DNA of 64,000 nucleotides from Novosphingobium kaempferiae. GTDB taxonomy: Bacteria; Pseudomonadota; Alphaproteobacteria; Sphingomonadales; Sphingomonadaceae. Below the pieces are notes generated by a model. It was not told the origin of the DNA. It did not search any database and saw only the letters and a list, made by a program, of their open reading frames with translations. Every line of letters begins with the position of its first letter. The stretch's first letter is position 1. Positions 27,643 through 34,804 of the stretch are shown here, in pieces. A program made the translations under genes and the position numbers. The stretch spans positions 4,836,001 to 4,900,000 of the forward strand of contig NZ_CP089301.1 in the NCBI RefSeq assembly GCF_021227995.1, in the 5' to 3' direction.

Positions 27643-28125
27643 TTAGCGGCGTTTGATGCAAGTCTCTTCGTCTTCAGGATCGACGGTTACTTGTCGGATC
27701 GCTTCGGTATGCGCGAAAAGCTTGCGCAGGTTCGTTCGCTTCGCGAGGAGGTCGGCCAGGGTGTAGCGGTCCAGCACGGCCAGGAAGGCGCGGGTCGCTT
27801 CGTTCAGGATGCGCGGCAGCGTGCAGGCCGGGGCGATCAGGCAGGTGCTGCAGTCGACGAGGTCGAAGCCGGTCTCGGTATGGCGCACGATCTGGCCGAT
27901 GGTGATATGCTCCGCCGGTCGGCCGAGCCTGAGCCCGCCGTAGCGGCCGCGCACGGTCTCGAGGAACCCGGCCTGTCCGAGATCATGGGCCACCTTCTTC
28001 AGGTGGTCCTTCGAGATGTCGTAGACCTCCGCGATCTCCTGGATCGACGAAAGGTCGCCCTCGTCGCGCGTGGCGACGTGAAGCAGCATGCGCATCGCAT
28101 AATCGGTATATCGGGTCAGCTGCAT
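27643..28125 (-). CDS. nsrR: NsrR-like Rrf2 family repressor
   Basis: A 160-residue winged-helix regulator opening MQLTRYTDYAMRMLLHVA, with recognition region YDISKDHLKKVAHDLGQAGFLETVRGRYGGLRLG. The cluster loop is DCSTCLIAPAC: three cysteines, as in nitric-oxide-sensing NsrR. The first two are separated by two residues rather than the four of the E. coli protein, while the second spacing (five) is unchanged. NO destroys the iron-sulfur cluster of NsrR and releases its targets. The neighbours (alternative oxidase, globin, flavohemoglobin) are classic NsrR targets, which supports the call over IscR or generic Rrf2. Confidence 0.9.
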   Translation of the reverse strand: MQLTRYTDYAMRMLLHVATRDEGDLSSIQEIAEVYDISKDHLKKVAHDLGQAGFLETVRGRYGGLRLGRPAEHITIGQIVRHTETGFDLVDCSTCLIAPACTLPRILNEATRAFLAVLDRYTLADLLAKRTNLRKLFAHTEAIRQVTVDPEDEETCIKRR

Positions 28126-28170
28126 GGGGCAGATCCGGCAAGAAGGGGCATCACGTCGTCATGACGCGCG

Positions 28171-28199
28171 AAACGGCCCGGCTCAAGCCGGACCGTTTT
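28171..28199. terminator. Hairpin between aox and nsrR
   Basis: Complementary arms around a CAAG loop (near-perfect AACGGnCCGGCT / CCGGaCCGTT) followed by TTTT on the plus strand and TTT on the minus strand. It should separate aox transcripts from nsrR. Confidence 0.7.
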
Positions 28200-28224
28200 G
28201 CAGGCGCGGGACTGCCGGGGCGGT

Positions 28225-28905
28225 TCAGGCGGCAATATCCAGCTCCGCCGCATGCTCTGGATAGGGCGCCGCTGCTTGCGGAGCCTGTCCCGCCAGTTCG
28301 TCAGCGAAGCCGTGGTTGACGTCGCGATGATGCGCCTCGTCCGCGCGGACGACCAGCACCACATCGCGCAGCGTCGCGTCCTGCGGCAGCTTCCAATAGT
28401 GGATGGCAAGAGCGGGCGCGGGCCGGTCGGCGATCGTTCCGGCGTCGATGGCCTGCAGGAAGTGCGTGTAGCTGATCACGGCTTCCTCCTCGAAGTAGCC
28501 GACGACCCGGTGAGCGATCCGCGGCGCGACAAGATAGATGCCGAAGAACGCACAGTAGAAGCCCCACTGAACGAGCAGGATTAGCAGCCGCTCTAACATG
28601 TTCGGCTGCGCGACCTTCACGAAGGTCATCAGGTGCATCCGCTCGTTCTCGGCTTCCTCCATCAGTGTGCGGATCCAGCCGTTGTCGTCGACCATGCGGC
28701 GCAGGCACTTCAGGTGCGTCAGCGTGGCGCCGACCATGCCTGGAACGGCGGCGACCGTCTCGATCACGATAGCGCGATGGGTATGGCGCTCCTGGAAGAT
28801 AAGGTCCGCGAAGAAGCGCAGGGTCTTGGTGAAGCCGTATGCCACGCGGTCGCCGAAATTTTCCGGCCGGCGGTGTTCGATGCTCACTGCGATGCTCTCG
28901 TACAT
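28225..28905 (-). CDS. aox: Alternative oxidase (di-iron ubiquinol oxidase)
   Basis: A 226-residue membrane-bound quinol oxidase that reduces oxygen to water without pumping protons and is insensitive to cyanide and NO. The four-helix di-iron ligands are visible: ETVAAVPGMVG, EEAENERMHL (ExxH), YFEEEAVISYTHFL and RADEAHHRDVNH (ExxH). The hydrophobic segment ERLLILLVQWGFYCAFFGIYLVAP anchors it to the membrane interface. The start at 28905 is supported by AAGGGGAAGG upstream. Divergent from the globin-hmp operon and sharing its promoter region with two NsrR-like boxes, it is probably induced by NO. Confidence 0.95.
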   Translation of the reverse strand: MYESIAVSIEHRRPENFGDRVAYGFTKTLRFFADLIFQERHTHRAIVIETVAAVPGMVGATLTHLKCLRRMVDDNGWIRTLMEEAENERMHLMTFVKVAQPNMLERLLILLVQWGFYCAFFGIYLVAPRIAHRVVGYFEEEAVISYTHFLQAIDAGTIADRPAPALAIHYWKLPQDATLRDVVLVVRADEAHHRDVNHGFADELAGQAPQAAAPYPEHAAELDIAA

Positions 28906-28955
28906 TGCGAATTCCTTCCCCTTGCAGAGCGGCCCGTCGGGAGGGCGAGTCGCGA

Positions 28956-28978
28956 AAGGTGTATTTTTAGTGCTCCTT
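28956..28978 (+). promoter_or_regulatory. Candidate NsrR box 1 (aox side)
   Basis: A 23-bp imperfect palindrome in 11-1-11 layout. The left half AAGGTGTATTT matches the E. coli-type half-site AAGATGCATTT at 9 of 11 positions; the right half matches at 7. It lies 51-73 bp upstream of the aox start. Confidence 0.6.
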
Positions 28979-29001
28979 TGTCGCCGAAGGTGCAAGCATT
29001 A

Positions 29002-29024
29002 AAGATGCTATTGACATGCACCTT
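29002..29024 (+). promoter_or_regulatory. Candidate NsrR box 2 overlapping a TTGACA element (globin-hmp side)
   Basis: The left half AAGATGCTATT and the inverted right half ACATGCACCTT each match the AAGATGCATTT half-site at 9 of 11 positions, with the 1-base centre expected of NsrR. TTGACA (29011-29016), a possible -35 for the globin-hmp operon, lies inside it, so bound repressor would block RNA polymerase. Confidence 0.7.
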
Positions 29025-29069
29025 TATAAGGAAATAGATGCGGCTTTAATGCAGCTTTGGAGTCGCATG

Positions 29070-29459
29070 ATGGATCATCCCTCGACGATCGCGGAAGCCG
29101 CCATCCGCCCGCTGGTCGAAGCCTTCTATGAACGGGTGCGGGCGGACCCTCTGCTCGCCCCGGTGTTCGGCGCGCACGTTCATGACTGGGAGGACCATCA
29201 TGCACGGCTGGCGGATTTCTGGTCCTCGATCCTGCGCACCAGTGGCCGTTACAAGGGCAGTCCGCTCGCCCTTCACCTGCTTCACGCCGATGCGATGACG
29301 CCTGAGCGCTTCGAGCGCTGGCTCGCCCTGTGGCGCGCGAGTTCCGACGAACTGCTGCCGCCGCCGGTCGCCGCCGTCGTGCAGGCCAAGGCGGCCCGCA
29401 TCGCCGAGAGCTTCCAGCTTGCCATCCAGTACCGCCGCCCGCCCGTCGAGACGGCCTGA
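29070..29459 (+). CDS. Group III truncated haemoglobin
   Basis: A 129-residue globin. RPLVEAFYERVRADPLLAPVFGAHVHDWEDH and FWSSILRTSGRYKGSPLALHLLH are the group III (Ctb-like) signatures, with the proximal His in the ALHLLH segment. The start is placed at ATG 29070 (or 29067), 4-8 bases after GGAG. The longer open frame from 29016 would run into the operator and lacks globin sequence. It is 36 bp upstream of the flavohemoglobin and likely cotranscribed, so a role in NO or peroxynitrite handling is inferred. Confidence 0.9.
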   Translation: MDHPSTIAEAAIRPLVEAFYERVRADPLLAPVFGAHVHDWEDHHARLADFWSSILRTSGRYKGSPLALHLLHADAMTPERFERWLALWRASSDELLPPPVAAVVQAKAARIAESFQLAIQYRRPPVETA

Positions 29460-29495
29460 GCCGATCCCCCCAAAAAGCCCCCAAGGAGTACCACG

Positions 29496-30710
29496 ATGCC
29501 CGAAGCACTCACGTCCGCCACGATAGCCATCGTCAAGGCGACCGTCCCCGCACTGGCCGAGCACGGCACGGCGATCACCAAGGCGATGTACGCGCGTCTC
29601 TTCCAGGACGAGCACATCAAGGCGCTGTTCAATCACGCCAATCAGGGAGAGAGCGGGGCGCAGGTCCACGCGCTTGCCGGCGCTATCCTGGCCTACGCGC
29701 AGAATATCGAGAACCTCGGTGCGCTGGTGCCGGTGGTCGAGCGGATTGCCTACAAGCACGTCGGCTACCACATCCTGCCCGAGCACTATCCGTTCGTGGC
29801 GAACGCCCTGCTCGCCGCGATCAAGGAAGTGCTGGGCGATGCGGCGACGGATGAGATCCTTGCGGCCTGGGGTGAGGCATACTGGTTCCTCGCCAATATC
29901 CTCAAGGCGCGCGAAGTCGTCCTGCGCGATGAGATCATGCGCTCGGAAGGCGGCTGGAACGGCTGGCGCCGGTTCGTGGTCGCGGAGAAGATCCGCGAGA
30001 GCAGCGTCATCACGTCCTTCGTCCTGTGCCCGGAAGACGGCGGGCCAGTGCTTCGCCACAAGCCGGGCCAGTACCTGACGTTTCGGCTGAAGCCGCCCGG
30101 CTCGCCGGAACTCAAGCGGAACTATTCGATCTCCTGCGGCCCGAACGGCGAATACTATCGCATTTCCGTGAAGCGCGAGGCGAACGGGCAGGGCGGTTCA
30201 CGCTTCCTCCACGATGATGTCGAAGTCGGCGACGTGCTGGAGACGACACCGCCCGCCGGGGATTTCTTCTTGGCTGAGGCGCCGCAGCGCCCGGTCATCC
30301 TGCTGTCGGGCGGAGTGGGCCTTACCCCGATGGTCAGCATGGCCGAAGCGATCGTACGTGAGCATCCGCAACTGGAGGCGCATTACGTGCATGGCGCGAT
30401 CAACAGCGAGACGCACGCCATGGATGCGCAGGTCAAGGCTCTGGCGGCCGCCTGCCCGGCTCTGAAAGTGTTCACGTTCTACAGCGACCCGCTGCCGGGA
30501 GACGAACTGGGCCGTACGCACCATGGCGAGGGCTTCGTCTCGCTCGACTGGCTCGCGGCCAACACCCCGCTGACCGATGCGGACATCTTCCTGTGCGGTC
30601 CCAAGCCGTTCCTGCGCGCCTTCGTGGCAGGGCTTTCGCTTGCAGGTGTCGCGGCGGATCGGATCCATTACGAGTTCTTCGGCCCGGCCGACGAACTCAT
30701 GGCGGCTTGA
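29496..30710 (+). CDS. hmp: Flavohemoglobin / nitric oxide dioxygenase
   Basis: A 404-residue three-domain enzyme that converts NO to nitrate with NAD(P)H and O2. Globin domain about 1-140 with distal Tyr32 and proximal His88 (ERIAYKHVGYH); FAD domain about 155-260 with RNYSIS; NAD domain from about 265 with LSGGVGLTPMVSM and FLCGPKPFLRAF. AAGGAG precedes the ATG. Length and motifs match E. coli Hmp (396 residues). It ends the operon headed by the globin, under the candidate NsrR box 2. Confidence 0.96.
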   Translation: MPEALTSATIAIVKATVPALAEHGTAITKAMYARLFQDEHIKALFNHANQGESGAQVHALAGAILAYAQNIENLGALVPVVERIAYKHVGYHILPEHYPFVANALLAAIKEVLGDAATDEILAAWGEAYWFLANILKAREVVLRDEIMRSEGGWNGWRRFVVAEKIRESSVITSFVLCPEDGGPVLRHKPGQYLTFRLKPPGSPELKRNYSISCGPNGEYYRISVKREANGQGGSRFLHDDVEVGDVLETTPPAGDFFLAEAPQRPVILLSGGVGLTPMVSMAEAIVREHPQLEAHYVHGAINSETHAMDAQVKALAAACPALKVFTFYSDPLPGDELGRTHHGEGFVSLDWLAANTPLTDADIFLCGPKPFLRAFVAGLSLAGVAADRIHYEFFGPADELMAA

Positions 30711-30764
30711 TCGCCCGGTACGAGAGGGAACCTGACGGGCGGGCGCCCTCTCACACCGGGGCAC

Positions 30765-30780
30765 TTCGATCATACGAAGG
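30765..30780 (+). promoter_or_regulatory. Recurrent 16-bp motif TTCGATCATACGAAGG, copy 1
   Basis: Identical to the copy at 35645-35660 and partly repeated at 32740-32749. It contains the inverted repeat TTCG...CGAA and lies 61 bp upstream of a FixJ-type regulator gene, a position suitable for an activator site. Confidence 0.5.
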
Positions 30781-30840
30781 CATAGGCCGCCTTGGTGCCT
30801 CTGCAGCGCTCTGGTAAACCGCTGCGAGGAGTCAGACGCC

Positions 30841-31527
30841 GTGCATGATCGAGTTCCAGCCGATGACGGCGGTCGGGTTGTCGAGCCCCTTTCGGAGCGC
30901 GAGCGCCCGCTGATCGTCATCGCCGACGATCAGGCACTTTTCCGGGAGGCGCTGGAAGAACTCTTCGCATCGGTCGGAATGGATACCTTGTGCTTCGAGA
31001 ATGCTGACGGCCTGCTGTCGGCGGCGCTTCCCGATCGTCCTGGCTGTTTCATTCTCGATGTGAGGATGCCGGGTCTCAGCGGGCTCGACCTGCAGGTGGA
31101 ACTGTCGCGGACGGCTCGTGCCATGCCGATCATCTTCCTGACCGGGCATGGCGACGTGCCCATGAGCATCAGGGCGATGAAGGCCGGCGCGTTCGAGTTC
31201 AAGACGAAGCCCGTTTCCGAGCAGGATCTGCTCGACGCGGTAAGTGCTGCGGTGGACGCCGATCGTGCCAGCCGTGCCGAAGACCTTGTCACTCGCGAAT
31301 GTGCTGCGAAGTTGGAGGCCCTTTCGGCGCGTGAGCGCCAGGTTCTGCGGCTGATCGTGAACGGGCTTCTCAACAAGCAGATCGCTTATGAGCTTGGCGT
31401 GACGGAAGTCACCGTGAAACTGCATCGCGGCAATGTGATGAGGAAGACCGGAGCACGATCGGTCGCGGAACTCGTCCGCCTGTGGGATCGACTGCCGGAA
31501 GGACTGCGACCGATCGAGGCCGGCTAG
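30841..31527 (+). CDS. FixJ-type response regulator (receiver + LuxR HTH)
   Basis: A 228-residue regulator. Receiver about 22-140: IVIADDQALFREAL, phosphoacceptor in CFILDVRMPGLSG, FLTGHGDVPMSIRAMKAGAFEF, KTKPVSE. LuxR-type HTH about 165-215: LSARERQVLRLIVNGLLNKQIAYELGVTEVTVKLHRGNVMRK. The GTG start is supported by GAGGAG 9 bases upstream. It opens a group of three receiver proteins without an adjacent kinase. Confidence 0.93.
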   Translation: MHDRVPADDGGRVVEPLSERERPLIVIADDQALFREALEELFASVGMDTLCFENADGLLSAALPDRPGCFILDVRMPGLSGLDLQVELSRTARAMPIIFLTGHGDVPMSIRAMKAGAFEFKTKPVSEQDLLDAVSAAVDADRASRAEDLVTRECAAKLEALSARERQVLRLIVNGLLNKQIAYELGVTEVTVKLHRGNVMRKTGARSVAELVRLWDRLPEGLRPIEAG

Positions 31528-31604
31528 ACTACCGTATGTCTTTAGCAATGCCGCAAAATTCTGCATGGAGCATGTTCAGGGTCTGGCTTGTCGAGGAATG
31601 CAAC

Positions 31605-31976
31605 TTGTCCCGCAATCGCCTCATTGCCGTTGTCGATGACGATCCGGGCATGTGCGATGCGATCGGTGAAATGGTCGAAGCGCTGGACTTCGACAGCGCG
31701 CGCTTCCTGTCGGCCGAGGGGTTTCTGGCGGAGGCGCAAGTGCGGGATTTCGATTGTTTGGTCACCGATATCCGCATGCCTGGCACCGACGGGTTCGAAC
31801 TTGCCCGCCGCGTCGCGCAGATCGCGCCCGCCCTACCGGTGATTCTCATTAGTTCGATCGACGACGAGATGACCCGGCGCAAAGTGGGGCGGGTGGGCGG
31901 CACGGCCTTTTTGCGCAAGCCGTGCGATGCGGAAACGTTCCTGACCTGCGTTACCAACGCGATGGATCGTGGCTGA
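31605..31976 (+). CDS. Single-domain receiver protein (CheY/FixJ-N type)
   Basis: A 123-residue receiver with no output domain: LIAVVDDDPGMCDAIGEMVEAL, phosphoacceptor in DCLVTDIRMPGTDGFEL, VILISSIDDE, FLRKPCDAETFL. It belongs to the FixJ-like subset and may compete for, or relay, phosphate to the two LuxR-type neighbours. TTG 31605 is preferred because GAGGA lies 7 bases upstream; ATGs at 31536 and 31572 in frame lack a well-spaced site. Confidence 0.85.
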   Translation: MSRNRLIAVVDDDPGMCDAIGEMVEALDFDSARFLSAEGFLAEAQVRDFDCLVTDIRMPGTDGFELARRVAQIAPALPVILISSIDDEMTRRKVGRVGGTAFLRKPCDAETFLTCVTNAMDRG

Positions 31977-31993
31977 GCGCTGCGACCGGCTTT

Positions 31994-32656
31994 TCAGGCG
32001 TTCTGGATTACGGATGCATCGAAACCGCTGATCGAGAAATCGAGAACACGGTCCATCCGGACGAGATCCTGTACGTTTTTCGCCTCGACCTTGTGCATGG
32101 CGTTGCCGCGATGGATCTTCACCGTGATCTCGCTGAGGCCGAGCGTGTTCGCGATTTCCCTGTTCTTCAGGCCGGCCAGCACAAGCGAGGCGACCTGCTT
32201 CTCCCGGGCAGAGAGAGACACGTAGCGCAGCCGCGCCTCGGCGGCCTCGACAGCGTCGGTGCGGGCCCGCAGGTTCGCCTCGATCGCCGTATTGACCGCG
32301 TCGAGTACGTCCTGTTCTCGCAACGGCTTCAAGAGGAAGTCCAGCGCTCCGGCCTTGAGGCCGCGCACCGCCATCGGTATGTCGGCATGCCCGCTCATCA
32401 GGATGACGGGCAGCAGGAAGCCGTGGCCTGGCAGCCGCGCCTGAAGCTCCAGCCCGCCGAGGTGCGGCAGGCGAACGTCCGAGAGCAGGCAGCCGGGCAC
32501 CTCGGGGTCGGCCTGATCGAGAAAAACGAGCGCATTCGGATAGCTGCGGGCGGCGAGGCCCACCGTCAGGAATAGTTCTTCCAGAGCATCCCTCATGCCG
32601 GGATCATCGTCCACGACATGGACAATCGGCTCGATGCTCGGCGTCGGTGTATCCAT
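31994..32656 (-). CDS. FixJ-type response regulator (receiver + LuxR HTH)
   Basis: A 220-residue regulator with IVHVVDDDPGMRDALEELFLTVG, phosphoacceptor in GCLLSDVRLPHLGG, LMSGHADIPMAVRGLKAGALDFLLKPL, and HTH LSAREKQVASLVLAGLKNREIANTLGLSEITVKIHRGNAMHK. GGAGGACACG precedes ATG 32656. It is convergent with the single-domain receiver (17 bp apart). A partial copy of the 16-bp motif lies 84 bp upstream of its start. Confidence 0.93.
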   Translation of the reverse strand: MDTPTPSIEPIVHVVDDDPGMRDALEELFLTVGLAARSYPNALVFLDQADPEVPGCLLSDVRLPHLGGLELQARLPGHGFLLPVILMSGHADIPMAVRGLKAGALDFLLKPLREQDVLDAVNTAIEANLRARTDAVEAAEARLRYVSLSAREKQVASLVLAGLKNREIANTLGLSEITVKIHRGNAMHKVEAKNVQDLVRMDRVLDFSISGFDASVIQNA

Positions 32657-32739
32657 CGTGTCCTCCGGGCGGCAGCGGTCCCTGATAGTCCTCGGGCAGA
32701 CTTGCGAGGAGGATAGAACGCATCAGGCGAGGTGGCCAG

Positions 32740-32749
32740 CATACGAAGG
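32740..32749 (+). promoter_or_regulatory. Partial copy of the CATACGAAGG motif
   Basis: The ten-base core CATACGAAGG of the 16-bp motif, between a FixJ-type regulator gene and the Ohr-like gene. Confidence 0.4.
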
Positions 32750-32902
32750 GCTAGTGCGTCATCATGCGCATTTGGATTGCTTGCTTTCCGGCACCAGTGA
32801 TCTGGCGGGTTGCCTGTAATGTGGGCCTTCATGGCCGGTTACATGAGAAGCGCGGTTGCTTGCCGCCGCCCCGACGCTTCCCAAGAACGAAGGCCATCTC
32901 GC

Positions 32903-33322
32903 ATGACACAACCCTACAAGGCAGCCGTGACCGCGCTTGGTGGCCGATCGGGATTCGCCGCCAGCAGCGATGGACGCCTGAGAGTCGAACTGTCGATCCC
33001 CGCTGTGCTGGGAGGAGCCGATGGCCCCGGCACGAACCCCGAGCAGCTCTTCGCCGCGGCACAGGCAGCATCCCTGCTCGCCGCAATCCGCAATGTGGCG
33101 CAGGCAAGAGGCGTCGAGGTTCCTGCAGACAGCAACGTCACGGCAACGGTTGGCGTTGCTGGTGCAGCAGGCACGGCCGCGAAACTCAGCGTGGCCGTTG
33201 CAGTGGATCTGCCGTGCATCGACATCGAGGAAGCCCGGCAGATCGTCGCGGAAGCGATGCGTGCCTGCCCTATCGCCCTTGCGACGGGCGAACGGGCGCC
33301 GCCTGTCGTGAACGTCGACTAG
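32903..33322 (+). CDS. Ohr/OsmC-like protein lacking the peroxidatic cysteine
   Basis: A 139-residue protein that follows Ohr along its whole length: TALGGRSG (Arg15), VPAxLGG-type strand, GTNPEQLFAAAQAASLLAAI (Glu47), and MRACPIAL (Cys122, resolving-Cys position). In Ohr the helix after NPEQLFAA carries the peroxidatic Cys; here that position is Ser57 (codon TCC). Arg and Glu of the Ohr active site are kept. Thiol peroxidase activity of the usual kind is therefore unlikely. GAAGG lies about 9 bases before the ATG. It shares a CTAG stop with the convergent LysR gene. Confidence 0.85.
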   Translation: MTQPYKAAVTALGGRSGFAASSDGRLRVELSIPAVLGGADGPGTNPEQLFAAAQAASLLAAIRNVAQARGVEVPADSNVTATVGVAGAAGTAAKLSVAVAVDLPCIDIEEARQIVAEAMRACPIALATGERAPPVVNVD

Positions 33323-34251
33323 GCACCTTCCGCCCGGTCGCGCTGGGCGCGATCCTGCCTGGCATAGTGGCCGCGCAGCCATTCGATCAGGACGCGGACC
33401 CTTGCGGGCCGGGCCACGCCGGGCGGGGTCACCATGTAGGCAGACTTCGTCGCCGCCGACCATTCGGGCAGGATGCGGACCAGACTGCCATCCTCAAGCT
33501 CGCGGGCAATGAAGAAGTCCGGGAGCAGCGCCACCCCGATCCCGGCGACCGCGGCCGGCACTACCGCTCCGGCGTGGTTGATGTGGAAGCGGCCCGCCAT
33601 GCGCACCGTTGCGGGGCCATGGTCGGGGTGGTCGAATTCCCAGTCGACACCCCAGGGCACGTTCGTCGGGATGATGGCGGGATAGCGGGCAAGCTCCGCC
33701 GGATGTGCAGGCATGCCGAGCTTCTCGATAAGGCTCGGCGCGGCCACCAGCGGACGGATGAACGAAAGCAGTCGCACCGTCCGCAGCGTGCTGTCGGGCG
33801 GCTGGCCGAGGCGCAGGCACACGTCGAACCCCGATCCGATGAGATCCACCTCGTCTTCCGTCAGGCACAGGTCCAGTTCGATATCCGGATATTCGAGAAG
33901 GAATGACGGCAGGATCGGCACGATCGTCGCGAGGCCGAAGGCGGTGGGACAGGCGACGCGCACCTTGCCGCGCGGGATGGCCGCTTCCTCGACGATATCC
34001 GCCTCGATCGCGCGCCCGTCGGCAAGGATGCGGGCGGCACGCTCGACGGTCAGGCGACCGGTCTCCGTTAGCGAGAGCTTGCGCGTGGTCCGGTGGAACA
34101 GCGTCGTCTGCATGCGCTGCTCAAGCCGCGTGATCGCCTTTGACACGGTCGTGCTGGCCAGCCCGAGTTCCTCCGCCGCGTGACTGAACGAGCCGACCTC
34201 GGCGACCTTGGCGAAGATCGCCCATGCCTCGAAATCCGGAATGTGCGGCAA
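33319..34251 (-). CDS. LysR family transcriptional regulator
   Basis: A 310-residue regulator with N-terminal HTH FAKVAEVGSFSHAAEELGLASTTVSKAITRLEQRM and a substrate-binding co-inducer domain (GKVRVACPTAFGL ... FDVCLRLGQPPDSTL). It is closest to the DNA-binding style of CrgA/YafC-like LysR proteins. TTG 34251 is chosen because GGGGGAG precedes it and it starts the family N-terminus; the open frame continues to 34503 without motifs. It sits 79 bp downstream of the cupin gene on the same strand. Confidence 0.9.
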   Translation of the reverse strand: MPHIPDFEAWAIFAKVAEVGSFSHAAEELGLASTTVSKAITRLEQRMQTTLFHRTTRKLSLTETGRLTVERAARILADGRAIEADIVEEAAIPRGKVRVACPTAFGLATIVPILPSFLLEYPDIELDLCLTEDEVDLIGSGFDVCLRLGQPPDSTLRTVRLLSFIRPLVAAPSLIEKLGMPAHPAELARYPAIIPTNVPWGVDWEFDHPDHGPATVRMAGRFHINHAGAVVPAAVAGIGVALLPDFFIARELEDGSLVRILPEWSAATKSAYMVTPPGVARPARVRVLIEWLRGHYARQDRAQRDRAEGA

Positions 34252-34330
34252 TCGACTCCCCCTCTCGTGAAGCGCCTTGCCCGATTTTAGCAGCGGTGCG
34301 CGGCGATGTCCCGACTCGCGCGCGCCGCGA

Positions 34331-34771
34331 TCAGTGCTTCGCCGGGTGATCCGGCACGGTGAGGGGGCCGTCGTTGTCGTCGACGACGAAGATGGCGAGC
34401 AGCCGGGCGGCCTCTGTCTTGCTGGCGTTCGCGCTGACACCGTGCTTGTCGCCGGGGCTTTCGGTCCAGTATTCACCGGCCTTGTAGATCTTCGGCTCTC
34501 CACCGTTCACGCCGCTGACGATCGCGCCTTCGAGCACGTAGGCGACGATGAATGCCGATTTGGCGTGCGTATGGGCGGGCGAACCGTCGCCGGGGGCGTA
34601 AGTGACCAGAACCGTCTTGACCGACTTGCCGGGAACGTTGGTGATGGGCTGTGCGAAATCCGGTTTGATGGAGGTCAGAACGGTCGATCCGGCCGGGCTC
34701 GCGTCGCTTGCGTAAGCTACGGTCGACAACGGCAGCGTGGCTGCGAGCAGTGTGGCAAGAACGATGCGCAT
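34331..34771 (-). CDS. Exported cupin-domain protein
   Basis: A 146-residue protein with an N-terminal signal peptide (LATLLAATLPLSTVAYAS) and a single cupin barrel: PAHTHAKSAFIVAYVLEG carries the metal-binding His pair and Glu-equivalent region, and GEYWTESPGDKHGVSAN the second motif with His. Periplasmic location is predicted. The enzymatic role, if any, is unknown. It lies 33 bp downstream of the NmrA-like gene and is probably cotranscribed. Confidence 0.87.
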   Translation of the reverse strand: MRIVLATLLAATLPLSTVAYASDASPAGSTVLTSIKPDFAQPITNVPGKSVKTVLVTYAPGDGSPAHTHAKSAFIVAYVLEGAIVSGVNGGEPKIYKAGEYWTESPGDKHGVSANASKTEAARLLAIFVVDDNDGPLTVPDHPAKH

Positions 34772-34804
34772 TGTATTTCTCCTGAGATGAAGGTGGAGCA
34801 GGGT

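Noticed and set aside
29016..29069. Earlier start for the globin gene at 29016
   Set aside because: It would overlap the candidate NsrR box, has no ribosome site, and the extra 18 residues do not fit group III globins.
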